From: Thysanoteuthis rhombus
Taxonomy: Eukaryota; Mollusca; Cephalopoda; Oegopsida; Thysanoteuthidae
DNA: 64,000 nt
Direction: 5' to 3'
Assembly (NCBI GenBank): GCA_963457665.1
Contig: OY735215.1
Coordinates: forward strand, 33,827,672 to 33,891,671
This document shows positions 1-12,420 of the stretch, one piece after another. A program made the translations under genes and the position numbers. Every line of letters begins with the position of its first letter. Position 1 is the first letter of the stretch. Below the pieces are notes generated by a model that did not search any database, had not been told where the DNA came from, and saw only the letters and a program-made list of their open reading frames with translations.

Positions 1-988
1 AAAGCAACTACTTCCGTTTTTCATCTTCATATCCTGATCTTCCGATTAGTTAAACCTTTCATTTTTCTACTGTTTGCGTTTGCTATACCATTTCTTTTCT
101 GGCGTTGAGACTTCTTCGATATACACTCTGATTGCCTGCATTCTGGGGCCTCGCATTGGAAACCATTTTGCAGTGCTCTAATAAGAACTTTCGGAGACAT
201 ATTTGTGGAGCTCCTTTCATTTCTTCCTTTCTCTGCCGAAATATTGTTTTTGGTAATGTCTTGGAATACCTACCAAAACATATACAATTCAGTGTGCGTC
301 CCTCTCGCCACATATAATGTAGCTGTGGCTCCCAGCAAAACAGTCACATGTTTTCTCTTCTTCCTCTATTCCAATTTTTCTCGGGCTAGTAGCTAGTTAA
401 CGATAGTCCATCATTCTCTCTTCTATTACCTTTTGTTACTTCATCAATCCTCTCTTTCAATGTATTCTGTGCTAAACGTGCGTACCAATTTGTATTGATG
501 TTTACTACTTTCTTTTTTTTATCTTCATCCCCTTGACATCGCAGACTAATGGCACCTTTGCCACCCACGTGGTGTCCAAACATTCACCTACATTGGATAT
601 AAATGATTCCCGACAAAACACAACACCTGAAGCTTTTTATTACAATATAGCCCAACAAATACAATGCCCCCATGGGTTTTACGCGGGTAGTTATTGACGT
701 GAGAGATACGGAAATAACTGTCATGAATTTGAGATTCTTAATTTTTCATGCCGAAAGCTTAAATCGTCCGCCAGCGGGTGGTACCGCCCAGGTTGAAGAA
801 CAAATATTTGCATTGGAACGTAGATCATCATTACCGGCTGCGAGAGATAGCCACAACATTTTATTCAAGTTAACTACGTTAGAATATCATTGCAATTTCA
901 TCTTATTCTTTTATAATTAGTGAAAATTGATCTTGTCTAACACTATAAGTTGCTTAAAACCTTTCCCACCATTCGAAATAACTAATAT
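1..988. other. No recognisable gene
   Basis: Mixed-composition sequence with short frames only. An 82-codon frame (672-920) begins 'MGFTRVVIDVRDTEITV' with an ATG but has no splice or homology support. Confidence 0.5.
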
Positions 989-1007
989 ATACATATATAT
1001 ATATATT

Positions 1008-1046
<39 letters not shown>

Positions 1047-1057
1047 GGGGGGAGAGA

Positions 1058-1090
<33 letters not shown>

Positions 1091-1091
1091 G
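989..1091. repeat. (TA)n(GA)n and (TTA)n compound tract
   Basis: TA tract to 1026, GA to about 1046, a G run, then (TTA)n from 1059 to 1090 leading into SINE B. Confidence 0.9.
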
Positions 1092-1316
1092 TCATCTGCA
1101 GACAGCTGTTTCGTTGTACTACAAGACTATCCATTTTCCCATCCACTACCACAAGGTAGGATTGAAACCTTCGCTCCAGACCCGGAGGCCGGTATCCTAC
1201 CTCTGCTCCATGGTGAGCAAGGTTGAATTCAAGTGTTATATTTATTTTAGGTTATATATTATATTCCCCACCCATCAGAGTGCTCTATTCCTATGGAAGA
1301 GCATTGCATATATATG

Positions 1317-1320
<4 letters not shown>
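1080..1320 (-). repeat. SINE B copy
   Basis: It shares with 62682-62935 'gtcatctgcagacagctg' (variant), 'attgaaaccytc', 'agacccggaggccgg', and 'cagagtgctctattcctatg' plus 'gaagagca'. The tRNA-like head is on the minus strand. It is flanked by (TTA)n and (TG)n tracts. Confidence 0.55.

Positions 1321-1322
<2 letters not shown>

Positions 1323-1365
<43 letters not shown>
1323..1365. repeat. (TG)n microsatellite
   Basis: About 42 bp of TG following a short TA stretch at the end of SINE B. Confidence 0.95.
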
Positions 1366-1366
<1 letters not shown>

Positions 1367-1894
1367 TACATCCCAATTTCTGCCATAGAATTTGTTTAAA
1401 AACTCTGTCACCAGGGGAATATACCCCTCTTCGAATTCGGACAAAACAGGGTAGAATTTCAACAAATCATTTCAACTCCGGCGAAACCGAGTGAGCTCTC
1501 GGGCAAATCAAGCCATTTGTCCCCCCCCCCCCATATACAAAGAGTTCCCATACCCTCATGACTCTACCCATACACTTTCTGTGCAGAATTGCTATTTTAG
1601 ATGTGATCTTTTTCAATTTTTTCAAATTTGAAAAAAAAAAACAAAAAAAAAACATCTCAATTGGCAACACCAGACTTCGAAACACGAAATAAGTTTTTGA
1701 GGGTTTTTTTTTTTGCTTTTTTTTTTTTTTGTCGATCTAAATATTGTCCACACTTTGACCCACAAATTCGAAAAAAGAAATCAAAAAAACATCTAAATTG
1801 GCAACCATGATTCTGTGAGTATGTGTGTGTATGCGTGTGCGTGTGTGTAAGTTATAGCGTGTGTGTTCCCTCTTTTGACCGTGCTCAGTTGACC

Positions 1895-2130
1895 GAATGT
1901 TTCAAAGCGTCTTAAACCAAGTCAGTGTCATTCAACTGAAGTCTTACAAAATTTCATTCACATGTGACTAAATTCCCTCATGTTTTCAATAATCTCGTCA
2001 CATTCTCCCTTGCGTATAATTTTAAACATAATTCATTTTGTATCACGAGCAAAAAAATAAGTCATTTTTCAAGTGTTTAGTTTTTGTTTGTTTTTTTCGA
2101 GTTTTTCGAAAGCTAGGAGTGTCAGAAAAT
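1895..2130 (-). repeat. Dispersed repeat family G
   Basis: Matches the reverse complement of 32490-32720: 'caaaatttcattcacatgtg', 'tcattttgtatcacgagcaa' and 'gtcattcaactgaagtctta'. Noncoding; type unknown. Confidence 0.55.
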
Positions 2131-2139
2131 TAACACAGA

Positions 2140-3500
2140 AAAAATTGTTAGAATTTTTCTAGTTTACATAAAGCAAGCAAATAACAGCCCGTAGAACTTG
2201 AAATTAAATTTTTAGAAATAATGTTTTCTTATAGTATATGTTTACCACAAAAAATACTTTCTAAGTATTGAAAAACAAAAGTATCTGAATGAATAAGGAC
2301 ATTCATTCTTCATGTATCATTCAGCCTTCTAGTTTCAAACACCCCCCCCCAAAAAAAAATATTTTCATTCACCTTCGGGTGAATCATTTACCAGTTTGAG
2401 AGGAACTGGTTTATATGTCTAACAGTGTGTTTGTGCCCAAATTTGTAACTGATAGCAATATGCCGTGTTTAAACGTCAGAGGTCATCGAAAACGCGTCAG
2501 ATTACGTCATTGGGTTATGTCCGCTTTCCTGTAGGTGTACTGTGTTGGTGGTGATGGTGATGTTAGTTCGGAAATAACCAGCTTTTTAAAACCACCAATA
2601 TGAGAACTTGCCAACCATTCGTAGGGATTAAAACCATTGCCTGGTATGGTTTGACGAATGTTTTTTTTTAGTGTAGCTGTATCTTTCATGTGTGACGAAA
2701 GCTTTAGACTGATCACCCTATTAGCAAACGTTTGCTGCAATCTTTGACCTGTTGGGAAATCTGGTTGTGAGGCCACGTAATTATTTTGGGATGACTGTGT
2801 AGTGCAAATCTCATTGAGATGGAAATGAAGGAACTGCGAAAGAGAGAGAGGGGGTAGATATTCTTTGCTCTTTCCTCCTGATATTTGGGAACACATAGTT
2901 AGATAAGCATATAGACAAAGAAAGACAGATAGACAGAGTGAGAGAAAACGGTCGGGTCGAGAAGAAATAGTCTCTGCCCTTTTATCTAGATATCTAGGAA
3001 TTGATAGACAGATAGATATACGTAAGAACAAAGAGAGAGAGAGAGAGAGATGGGTGGAAGAGAGAGAAAGAATGATTGTAGTAGAAATAGATATCGTCTG
3101 CTTTTTCATCTAGATACCTGGAAAGGTGAACATTGAAGGCGAATTTGGTGATGTCATCGCTTACGTTGGCTTTTAACTGTGACGTCATTATTCGCTTTCT
3201 GACGTCAAACTGAAGCCCTAAATTCCAGCTAACTGACAATCTCCACACGGCGCTAGAAAAGGAATAATAGGAACAAACAAATAAATAAACAAACAAACAA
3301 ACCCGACAATAAAATCGAAATGCTATCAGAGAGTTATTTCTTTCTTTTTTTTTCTTTTTGGTTTGTTATTTTTTCTTTCTCAAGAGTTGTTTTGACGACG
3401 AGGCGCACGTGCAGGTGAAAAACATTGTCCGTCTTTAAACTGATAATCCAACCAATTATGGTCAAAAATAACGACAGCAACAGCAACAATGATTATCGTT
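2140..3500. other. No recognisable gene; CRE cluster and GA-rich patches
   Basis: AT-rich, with 'gagagaga' and 'gatagatag' runs at 2845-3075. The 200- and 100-codon minus frames over them are Ser/Leu-rich translations of these runs. Confidence 0.5.
3149..3207. promoter_or_regulatory. Cluster of CRE-like sites
   Basis: Two perfect TGACGTCA palindromes at 3180-3187 and 3200-3207, spaced exactly 20 bp, with a TGATGTCA variant at 3149-3156. A TTACGTCA is at 2502. These are CREB/ATF-type sites. No exon is recognised next to them, so function is inferred only. Confidence 0.35.
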
Positions 3501-3507
3501 ATTATTA

Positions 3508-4290
3508 CAATTGTTGCCGAATGCTGCCAAGATTGTAAATGCAACGTCACAAGTTTCGAATAGATTCTATTCTTTTTTTTATTCAATTAATGGATTATAC
3601 TGTTATCATAATCAGAGCAACAAGAAAATAATGAACAGTTGATCGATATCATAAACCGAAGCTCCCTACGGGTTGCATGTTGGTGCACAAGGATAACTTG
3701 ACCTCAGGATGAACATAAAATAGGTGGCACCGAACTATGTTTAATTTAAAAGGTTAATTAAAGGTCAAGACAATTCGGGCATTTCGTAAGTGAGACAGGT
3801 ATATATATATTTTTTCAATTTTGGCGTATTCAAAACAAATATGTTTAAATATTATTAATATTTTTGTTACAGAACAAATGTTGCCAATTGCTGCAAAAAT
3901 TGCGCATACAACGTCACAGGTTTTGAACAGAGCCTGTAATTTATCTTATTTGGTTAATGAATTACTATTACTATAATCAGTGTAAGTAGAACTGGATGAA
4001 CATAGGATAGGTGGCTCCGGCCATGATGAATAGGTGAATGGTATCATAGTTATGATGGTAATATTTCTTCTAAATACCTATTCCAAATTCTAGAAAGATA
4101 GATCAGTAGATGGTGTTGCATTGAGTGTTCTCAGTGGTGACCAAGGTTTGTTTGTTTCTTTATGCTTTATAGACTCCCAAACGGTAGCCGCCTACGGATT
4201 GCAAATTGATGTACAAAGATAACTTGACCCCAGGGTGAACATAGGATAGGTGACGCTAAGTCTTGGCATTTCTGAATCTAAGTAACGCTA
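3508..4290. repeat. Degenerate direct repeats, 3.5-4.3 kb
   Basis: 'gttgccgaatgctgccaaga' (3512) recurs as 'gttgccaattgctgcaaaaa' (3879), both followed by a 'caacgtcacaggttt'-like string. 'gatgaacataaaataggtgg' recurs at 3993 and 4231. The order suggests two or three diverged tandem units of unequal length. Noncoding. Confidence 0.5.
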
Positions 4291-4857
4291 TTTCTATTTT
4301 TGAAGAATTGTTTACAGTAGCAACGTCATTCCTCATGACAAGGCTTTCGTTGCAAAATAGTTAGATCACGATTTGATTATCTAAAATCGTTCACGTGTTG
4401 TTATCGAGACTTCTGTAACAGGAACCTTAAAATATCTTCTTCTACGTTGTAAGAGATTTTTTTTACTAATGGTGGTTGTCTGGCTTTGATATATTTGTCA
4501 TGGGAAATAACGTTGTCAAAGTAAACAATTTATTTTAAATAGAAACAATGTTATTGTGATTACTCATTCTTATTTAAAATCATCTCACTGTTACTGAGAA
4601 CAGCAGACTTTAAAAATCCTTCTTGAAAATGACTAATGAGCGTCGAAAACTCTTGAAGAACTATAGTATGAACTTCATTATTGAAACCCAGCGAAAAGAT
4701 AAACAGTTTATCCTCCAACAAGAAAAATGATGAAATAGTTGAATAGACAAAAACTATTCGTCTTGTTTAATGAAACTTGCCTGAAAAAAAATTGATATAA
4801 AATATTCAAAATACATGAGGCTGTAGCTAATGCTTTGAAATCCCGATATATATATAT

Positions 4858-5060
4858 ATAATTATAAATTGCATTGTATTATATAGAATCTTATTCGAAA
4901 TGATCCCCCGTCATTACACGGTCAATGTATCACTCACCCTAGACAATGTAAATAAGATAAACAATTAGAGAAAATGGGGCAGCATTCGAAATTGAACTTG
5001 CCACTGATAGGGTAGCTGCTTCAAGGTAGCGATGTTCTTACCTTTGAGCTGAACAGCCGT
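4858..5060 (-). repeat. SINE A, tRNA-derived
   Basis: On the minus strand a tRNA-like head (box A-like 'cagctcaaaggtaagaac', box B-like 'caagttcaatttcga') lies at about 4985-5060. It is followed by the family A body ('gatacattgaccgtgtaat', reversed) down to a (TA)n tail at 4847-4860. Confidence 0.6.
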
Positions 5061-5124
5061 CGGTAATGCAAAGGCCGAAATACCTGTTTTCACACCAAAT
5101 TCTCATCCTGTTTACTCTTGGTCA

Positions 5125-5326
<202 letters not shown>

Positions 5327-5340
5327 GTTTATGATTATTG

Positions 5341-5712
5341 GATGGGTAGGTCAAGTATGCAGCGTGCGCATGAGAGAATCATGCTCAACCTTACATGGAG
5401 AGATTACAAGACAACACAGAATATAAGAAAGAAAACGGGTGTCCGCAACATCATAGAAACTTTCAAAAAACTCAAATGGCAATGTTGCAAGAATGAAAGA
5501 CAACCGATGGACATCACATCTCTCAACATGGATCCCCAGAGATCACATAAGAAACCGAGGCCGATAGAACACAAGATGGAGAGATGAACTAGACAAATTC
5601 AGGAAATACTGCCTACGCGACGCCCATGATAGAGAATTGTGGCGAATCCTGGGGAAGGTGCTATGTCCAACGACGGACGTTAAAAGACTGATGATGATGA
5701 TGATGATGTATC
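5341..5712 (+). mobile_element. RTE-type LINE 3' end
   Basis: A 5'-truncated LINE tail. The conceptual peptide contains [18 protein letters not shown] and, after a deletion that removes the GHVA part, [11 protein letters not shown], then RRTLKD-like residues before a (GAT)n tail at 5691-5709. The 5' truncation abuts a 110-bp (TA)n tract. Simple-repeat 3' tails and strong 5' truncation are typical of RTE-clade elements. Frameshifts show it is inactive. Confidence 0.75.
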
Positions 5713-6690
5713 CAGGTGAGATTTCTTTACAAACAATATGAAAAACACAAATTGGGAAAATAGGTATCTATTCATGGATGCTTCGTCAGGAGTGAACCCC
5801 CACATTATCTGCGAGATGGAGAAACGAAGAGAAAAACGAAGAGAACTGGAGTTTCTCTGTCTTGAGAATGGACAGGGTCGGAATGTTTTTGAGGTTGTCT
5901 GTGGATGGAAAGCTGGATTTTGTTGGGGGTGAAGGTGATGTGTCTGTCTTTGTGCTGTCTATGTTGGATGGGGGTGGACAAGAATGTGGTTAGTGTTGGT
6001 TCTTCTTGATTTTCTGTGTGAGGGGAATCCATGTCCTATGTGTGCGTGGGTGTGTGGTGCGCACGCGTGCACATGTGTGTGTGTGCGTGTGTGTGTGAGT
6101 TATATCTACATTTATACGTCGAATGGTGTTTCGCATACACGTACGATCATACAAATACATCGGAAAGCAAGGCACAGATAAATACAATCACATAGCAATA
6201 TGTCTGCGTAACATGCACTCCTATAAATAGTGTGCAGCCAGATAAAAGTATATATCCAGTTGGCGTGTGGTTTGTATGCGTATAGCTAGGCTCAGATCAG
6301 ATGTGATATCCATTCGATACAAAAAAAATCACCATTGACGTCTTCTCATTTCCCCTTTAATAATGTTCATATCTGTTCACATCTGTCTATCTATATCCAT
6401 ATATCTATTGGATAGTTAAATTAAGGTACTCTAATTGCCAGCGTTGTCACCTCCTGCCACTTCTGTCCGACTGAGGGCCCAGGTGTTTGAGTGATCAGCA
6501 TTGGAGTGAAATCAAGTGATCTCGATCAGGTGAATCAAGTCGTTGTGAGTGACACATAGATAGGACAGGAGTTACGGTTCAAGTAAAAAGAAGTTTTCTA
6601 TTACAGTATCGACTGGATACAGTTACGTTCACGAGAACTAAACGGCGTCCAATCTACACCGAGACGATTTCATTACAACCTTTCTCACAT
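5713..6690. other. No recognisable gene
   Basis: G-rich patch at 5930-6010 and a (TG)n-like stretch at 6068-6100; otherwise mixed sequence. Confidence 0.5.
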
Positions 6691-6696
6691 TTTATC

Positions 6697-6697
6697 G

Positions 6698-6733
<36 letters not shown>
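6697..6733. repeat. (ATCT)n microsatellite
   Basis: About nine tetranucleotide units; a similar tract is at 34571-34606. Confidence 0.95.
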
Positions 6734-7234
6734 CAGTCTAAAGCCGATGCCTAGAAGTGAATTTGTGCAATTGCCAATTTACTTCCCTTATATCGAGAGG
6801 AGGGCATTAAATGTGCCTCCGCATATACCAATTGGCTATCGAGTCATATCGAGGATCTGGGCACGATTTTACTCAGCATCCTTTAACCGACGCTTTTCTC
6901 TACTTGACTGTCTTCTGTTCAGGCTACTCCAGACGTTCAAGTGATTCATGTCGCGTTTTATAACATCGCACGAAGGAGATTTGTTTACGTAAAACAAGAT
7001 ATATCACTATGGTAAATGTCCAAATTCTTGAGTATTTTTCAAGGATTACACCTTTTTTTTAGAAGGGATTGGGTATAAGATTGTCAGAAAATTTCTCAGA
7101 TGAGAATCACGCTAGCTCTTCTTGCCCAGGAATCGCAGATTTTGCTGAAACATACATCATTTTAAAACACACAGCTATGCCTTGACGGGGACACTGTCAT
7201 TGTGTTTGCCCCTCTAGCGCTACGTGTCCGTTGT

Positions 7235-7360
7235 CGAATTTTCATGAATTGCGTTACATTATTTTGAAAATCTATTTGAAATGATCTCCCGTTATTACAT
7301 GGTGAACGTATCATTTGGCCTAGATAGAGTGGATGGAATAAATAATCAAACATACAATCC
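7235..7360 (-). repeat. SINE A body fragment
   Basis: 'gaaatgatctcccgttatta', 'catggtgaacgtatca' and 'ggaataaataat' match the minus strand of the family A body (compare 8060-8150). The head is missing. Confidence 0.5.
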
Positions 7361-7361
7361 A

Positions 7362-7666
7362 GTGAATGAATGAGCAGTTAGGTAAAACGCTCTCGCAAAA
7401 CTATTTCACCGCGTAGATGGTAAAAACAGGACACCTATTGTCAACCTTGGCACGAATCTGTTGATATTTAATTGGAGATGAAGAAACGAAAATTCTCACT
7501 TCCTATATATGTATCTATATTTATTAAGGTTAGATTCGCTAGTATGAGGCAAAATTGAGGTGAAATAAATAAGTGAGATTGTGTTGCGCCAATCTCCAAA
7601 TGGGGAGCCTGTTATGTACTTTAAAATCATCATTCAAAATCTTGGGTTTCCCCTGATCTCAGAAAT
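7362..7666 (+). repeat. Left arm of about 300-bp inverted repeat (family K)
   Basis: The reverse complement matches 8519-8820 at roughly 80% by eye, through 'gtcaaccttggcacgaatct', 'aaacgaaaattctc', 'aggttagattcgcta', 'ggggagcctgttatgtact' and 'cccaagattttgaatga' (reversed). The 850-bp spacer holds SINE A copies and (TA)n tracts. It has no coding capacity. Confidence 0.7.
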
Positions 7667-7686
7667 GCAGTGACTGGTATGGGATG

Positions 7687-7885
<199 letters not shown>

Positions 7886-7960
7886 ATAGAGACAATGAAT
7901 GAACCAAAAAAATGAGATTTTGGAGTGAAAGTTGTTATTTGGGCTTTTGCATTACCAGTA

Positions 7961-8179
7961 GCAATCTAGCTCAATGGTAAGAGCAACGCTATGCTGGAGC
8001 AGCTTCCCTATCGGTTTAATCCCCACAGCAGCCTCATTTTCTTCCATTGTTTATTCTATTTACGCTGTCTACGCCGAATGATACATTCACCGTGTAATAA
8101 CAGGAGATCATTCCAAATAGAGTTTCAAAATAATATAATGCAATTTATAATTATTTCTGTCGAATCATTTATACATTTC

Positions 8180-8185
<6 letters not shown>
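7961..8185 (+). repeat. SINE A, full copy
   Basis: The tRNA-like head 7963-8035 has box A 'tagctcaatggtaagagc' and a box B-like 'cggtttaatcccca'. The body has 'atacattcaccgtgtaataa' and 'atttataattatttctgtcg', and the 3' end runs into a (TA)n tail at 8186. It is the reference copy for family A in this window. Confidence 0.7.

Positions 8186-8253
<68 letters not shown>
8186..8253. repeat. (TA)n tail of SINE A
   Basis: About 68 bp of TA directly after the SINE 3' end. Confidence 0.95.
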
Positions 8254-8255
<2 letters not shown>

Positions 8256-8474
8256 CATCGCCAACGAAGATTGTAGAAGGGTTTCCACTGACAGTCTGAC
8301 GATAGACGGCAGGAGTTGTGCGCAGAATAATCGTCCAGTTTGCACGATGATGTTTTAAGAATAAGTGCGACTTGCGAGGCCAACAGTACCCTTTATACCA
8401 ATGGTTTGCGTCCTATGGTCCATCGAAGTGAGCCCAATAGGAGCAAGGCTCCTAGGCCGTAGGTTTGACAGGAG

Positions 8475-8476
<2 letters not shown>

Positions 8477-8521
<45 letters not shown>
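8477..8521. repeat. (TA)n microsatellite
   Basis: About 44 bp at the inner edge of the right inverted-repeat arm. A perfect 7+3+7 hairpin (taggagc aag gctccta) lies just left, at about 8438. Confidence 0.95.
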
Positions 8522-8523
<2 letters not shown>

Positions 8524-8820
8524 ATCAGGTAAAACCCAAGATTTTGAATGATGTTTTTCAAGTACATAACAGGCTCCCCGCTTGGAGATAGTTGCAACAA
8601 TATCTCCCTTATTTCTTTCTCCTCAATTTCACCTTGTTATAGCGAATATAACCTTAATAAATACATAGGAGGAGAGAATTTCCGTTTCTTCATTTTCAGT
8701 TAAATATTGACAGATTCGTGTCAAGGTTGACAATAAGTGTACTGTTTTTTTCCTGTCTACGCAGTAAAATCGTTTTGTGAGAGCGTTTTACCCAAGTGCT
8801 CATCCATCTACTGCATTATT
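8519..8820 (-). repeat. Right arm of about 300-bp inverted repeat (family K)
   Basis: Partner of 7362-7666 in opposite orientation. The arms begin next to (TA)n or (TC)n tracts on their inner sides. Two converging copies of one transposon or a large foldback element are both possible. Confidence 0.7.
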
Positions 8821-9511
8821 TAACCATTTTCGCATGCCAGTGGCAAGGCGTTCTTGCGAAGATATTTGCCGATGGGACAAAGAGGAGGGATATGGATTCA
8901 TATTTTTCCGAGGGGCATTAGCACTAAGTGAACGCAAGCAGCCTCAACCGAAATCAGAATTAGGTTCGTTGATTTCGTGATGATAACCATTACATGATAT
9001 GAATCATAACATACAAAATGGAAATTATTTGTGTTTGCTTATCATTCTAAATAAGTTGTATTAAGATTATTCATAAGATTTAGAAGAAAAAAATGTCTGA
9101 TTATATGCTATAATAAAGCTCGAACGTTGTTGAATTTGAAGTTCTTCGACCCAGTTCCAGACCGCCGGTAGTTTTATACACATTCAGTTGAACAAGTCGG
9201 TTTATGAACCTTTACATTGGGGGTTCAAACTGCGGTTTGAAACCGAATGGAAGATCTTTAGAGACAGATCCACAAACCGATGGTGGCAAATTCAAAACTT
9301 GCCGGATCATGGGAGTTGCAGCGTCACTGAGCACCGGATCATAGAGGTACAACCTGTTGTCGCTGAAATTCTGCACCTGTTTATAAGTTAATACAAAATG
9401 ATTTCCTGGTGAGTCAAAATACCCCACCCCTTGATCATAAAGGGCAGAATGTGACGCGTGTAGACTAAACAGGATGAAAGTCATATTTTATTTTATTTTT
9501 TGTGTCCATGA

Positions 9512-9587
<76 letters not shown>

Positions 9588-10320
9588 CACACACACCCAT
9601 CTCCAGTCGGCACAAACAAGATCCGAAAACGAGAAGCCTGGCCAATGAACCCAACTAGATATATAATAGTTCGCAACGTGGGTAAAATAAGACTTCCTGT
9701 GCCTATCATGATAGTGTTGGAGCCATGGTAAATAGAAGAGAAGGAAGGAGAGGAGATAAAAGAGAGAGAGACAGACAGACAGAGAGACGGAGAGAGAGAA
9801 AGAAAGGGAGAAGAGAAAATCGGGAAAGAGGAAGATGGTGTTCACGTCTAATTCGATTGTTCTTGCCCTTTGTAAACCCTGAGCATCAGACTTTGTCACC
9901 TGGGCAATAGTGTCAATTACAGCAGTGTTGCTCTAAGAGTAGTACTCAGTTCGTTTTCATATCCTTAATGATGTTAGACTACTCCTGGATGATGCTCTTG
10001 GCCAATTTATTGTTTAAAAAATGAACAGAGATTTTTTAAAATTTGGTAATTTTTAATGCATTCATTATATCTTTCCAATATAAATTCTCTTTGGTCAATG
10101 TCGTATTGTTTTAGAGATGAATATAATTTTTTCCAATTTTTAAAAACTTTTTATGTATTAATTATATTTTTCCAACATAAATTAGCATTACTATAGCCAT
10201 AAAAGTACGAATAATGATTTGGCATACGTAAGCTACCTGTCCCCGACTCATTGGAAAAAATCTTGCTGGTCGACGAGAAAAGATAATGCTTTCTTACTGA
10301 AGCATGTGATTCTTCTTTCT
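8821..10320. other. No recognisable gene
   Basis: Contains the (TC)35 tract and a purine block. A 7-bp-stem hairpin (ttcaaac tgcg gtttgaa) is at about 9223. A 10.0-10.15 kb AT stretch has two diverged 'ttttta...aatata' units. Confidence 0.45.
9515..9584. repeat. (TC)35 microsatellite
   Basis: Seventy bases of uninterrupted TC followed by a short (AC)n. A purine-rich GAGA/GACA stretch lies at 9735-9835. Confidence 0.97.
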
Positions 10321-10321
10321 T

Positions 10322-10592
10322 TATCCACAAAACTTTGCTTGGTCTGGTACTAAGCCACAGGCTGCTCACAGTACCAGGAGTTCCCAAGTGGTCACTCAAC
10401 GAATACTCATTACTCTATTCACAAAGTTTGCTTAGTATGACACAAGGCCACGGGCCGCTTACAGTATTTGGTGTTTCAAATAATGTTCATCTATTTATCA
10501 AATAGTCTATTTATAAAGCTTTGCTTTGTAAAGCACAAAGCCTCGAGTATCTTATAGTACCCAGTGTTACCCAATTACCGAGCATGTAGAGG
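10322..10592 (+). repeat. 92-94 bp tandem repeat, three units
   Basis: Units start at 10322, 10416 and 10508. Each begins 'tatycacaaarytttgctt', passes a 'ctaagccacaggctgctcac' type segment and a 'agtacc(a/c)' string. Divergence is high. An 82-codon minus frame over it is a by-product. Confidence 0.6.
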
Positions 10593-10654
10593 AGATAATC
10601 ACGCAAGAATCTGCTCCAGTATTTCCTGACTTTTTCTATAGCCTATTATCGATT

Positions 10655-10830
10655 CTCACACGAAATTTTATTGAAATTCATTCGGAACTTTGAGAGATAT
10701 CGTATGGACAGGCAGAAAAAACAGCCAGTACTATATAAAAACGCTCCGATTTGAAATGTTGATATCATTGATATTCGTCCGTCTGTCTACACGATATCTC
10801 CAAAAGTTCCAAATCATCTCCTCAATCTCT
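10655..10830. repeat. Dispersed repeat with 'gacaggcag' motif
   Basis: 'attgaaattcattcggaact', 'gagatatcgtatggacaggc' and, reversed, 'gtccgtctgtctacacgata' resemble 32040-32130 and 32310-32400. Strings of the form 'attcrttgagwactttkgagatatcrtgtggacagacagac' (cut into parts) recur in many invertebrate genomes. Confidence 0.4.
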
Positions 10831-10899
10831 TTCTTAACTGTCCGGACCCACATAATATCTTCAAAAGTTCACTTTCTGTCCTCGTGGAATCTTTGAAGG

Positions 10900-11779
10900 T
10901 ATTTCAGTGAAAGGTGGACTACGGAAGGTGATTATATTTTGAAGCGGATCTATCGACATTTATTTCCCTCGTGCCATAGATACCAGCAGAAACAGGTTTC
11001 ATTTTAAAACAACGGTTTATAACATTTGATCGTAAATAACTCATAATTAATTGCTCTGGGGCATATGGTTCCTTTGTATACTCTTCTCAACGTGAAATTT
11101 TTTTTTCCAACGATGTACCGTATGCCCATACTTGATAAAGTTTCTTTCTTTTTTTTTTTACTCGGAAAACACAGTGAAAATCCGCCATTATGAAGAATGG
11201 TGCTAAAAAGATTTTTACCACTGATCTGGAATGCCTATCCAAGTTGTTGACGTTCACTGGGGGTCCCTCTAGCATGTCCAATTGGTTTCATTAGTCAACT
11301 CAAAAATTACCGTGGCACTCTATTACAGCGCCAGGTTGATATACGCTAGCACCTACTCTGGTTGAATGAATAAAGGATTCCCAGAAAACAATTGGATACA
11401 ATAGACACCAGAAGACGGACAAAAGGTTGTGACTATAAAAACCAAAATGAGGAATAAGGGCCAACCCGTCCATTTGGCGAACCTAGGCGATCATAGTCAA
11501 AGGGTGTGAAGATCCGAGGAGCACACTCCTAAATGAAAATGATAGTCGTTAGAATACAAGAGGTGCTTTTCAAGTCCTGTCTAGGTCAAATGAAACTCCT
11601 GTGCTCATTCTAAATCTCACCTAAGGCGCATGAAACCCTTGCGTGAGCCCTATGGGAATAGATTAGATTATGATAATTGAAATATCAATAAAAGCAATAA
11701 TAATCGAAGCATTAACAGAATCTGCAATATTTTTATTTGGTCATCTTATATCTATAAACTGAGGATAAGGGATACTTTC
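10900..11779. other. No recognisable gene
   Basis: Mixed sequence without repeats I can place. Confidence 0.45.
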
Positions 11780-12088
11780 ATGCCAAGATTCATACAATTG
11801 ATTGAATTAATTAATGACCGTTTTGTCTCTACGGGCAATGGAACGAGACTGGAGTGTCCCCGCATGCCTAGGGAAGCGTATGAAGATTCTGGGATTCCAG
11901 GTCGTCAGAACCCCCCTCGCGTCCTCGTTATTAATGTCCATAGAGAAGCAGGGAGTGATACGTTTGGCATCAGCCTGGCTGCAGAAACTACCAGAGGGGG
12001 TCTAATTGGATGTCAAACCGCCTCAAGGGGGCCTCATTTGCAGGTTTTATCATCTTCTCGGGACTTAGAGAGCCTTATCTGCTTGTGA
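11780..12088 (+). other. Coding-like patch, unidentified (relic?)
   Basis: About 300 bp of more balanced base composition than its surroundings, with two overlapping open frames. One gives 102 codons with Arg/Gly/Pro-rich sequence. The other (11814-12005) reads like a helical protein segment (TPLASSLLMSIEKQG). Neither frame has clean splice borders. It may be a decayed transposon ORF or a spurious frame; I cannot name a family. Confidence 0.2.
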
Positions 12089-12420
12089 TCTCATTACTGG
12101 TGTTAGCGTAATAATACAAAAAGTCTACCCTCACTTTTTTTGTATTGGCACATGGTCTTGTTCATGAATAAACACTGAAAGTCAGGGTCTCTCTTATGCA
12201 CATGGGGACACATTCAGTTTATAATCTGCCCTGCTGTTCTATAGTTGGGGATGAATTCATGCCTCTCTCGAGGTCTTTAGTCTGGAGTGAATATAAACTG
12301 TTTCAACTCGGGTCGCCTATTACTTATACGAGATCAGCTGGATCAATCTACTGTATGACTGTACATACATGTATAATTGAACATACGCTAATACATATGG
12401 TTATTTACCATTTTTATTTA

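Noticed and set aside
2507..3296. Minus-strand frames of 200 and 100 codons
   Set aside because: Their length comes from GA-rich patches read as Ser/Leu; one starts at a (caaa)n run. No splice sites or motifs.
8438..8454. 7-bp perfect hairpin as a terminator
   Set aside because: No gene ends upstream, and the rho-independent model does not apply to this genome.
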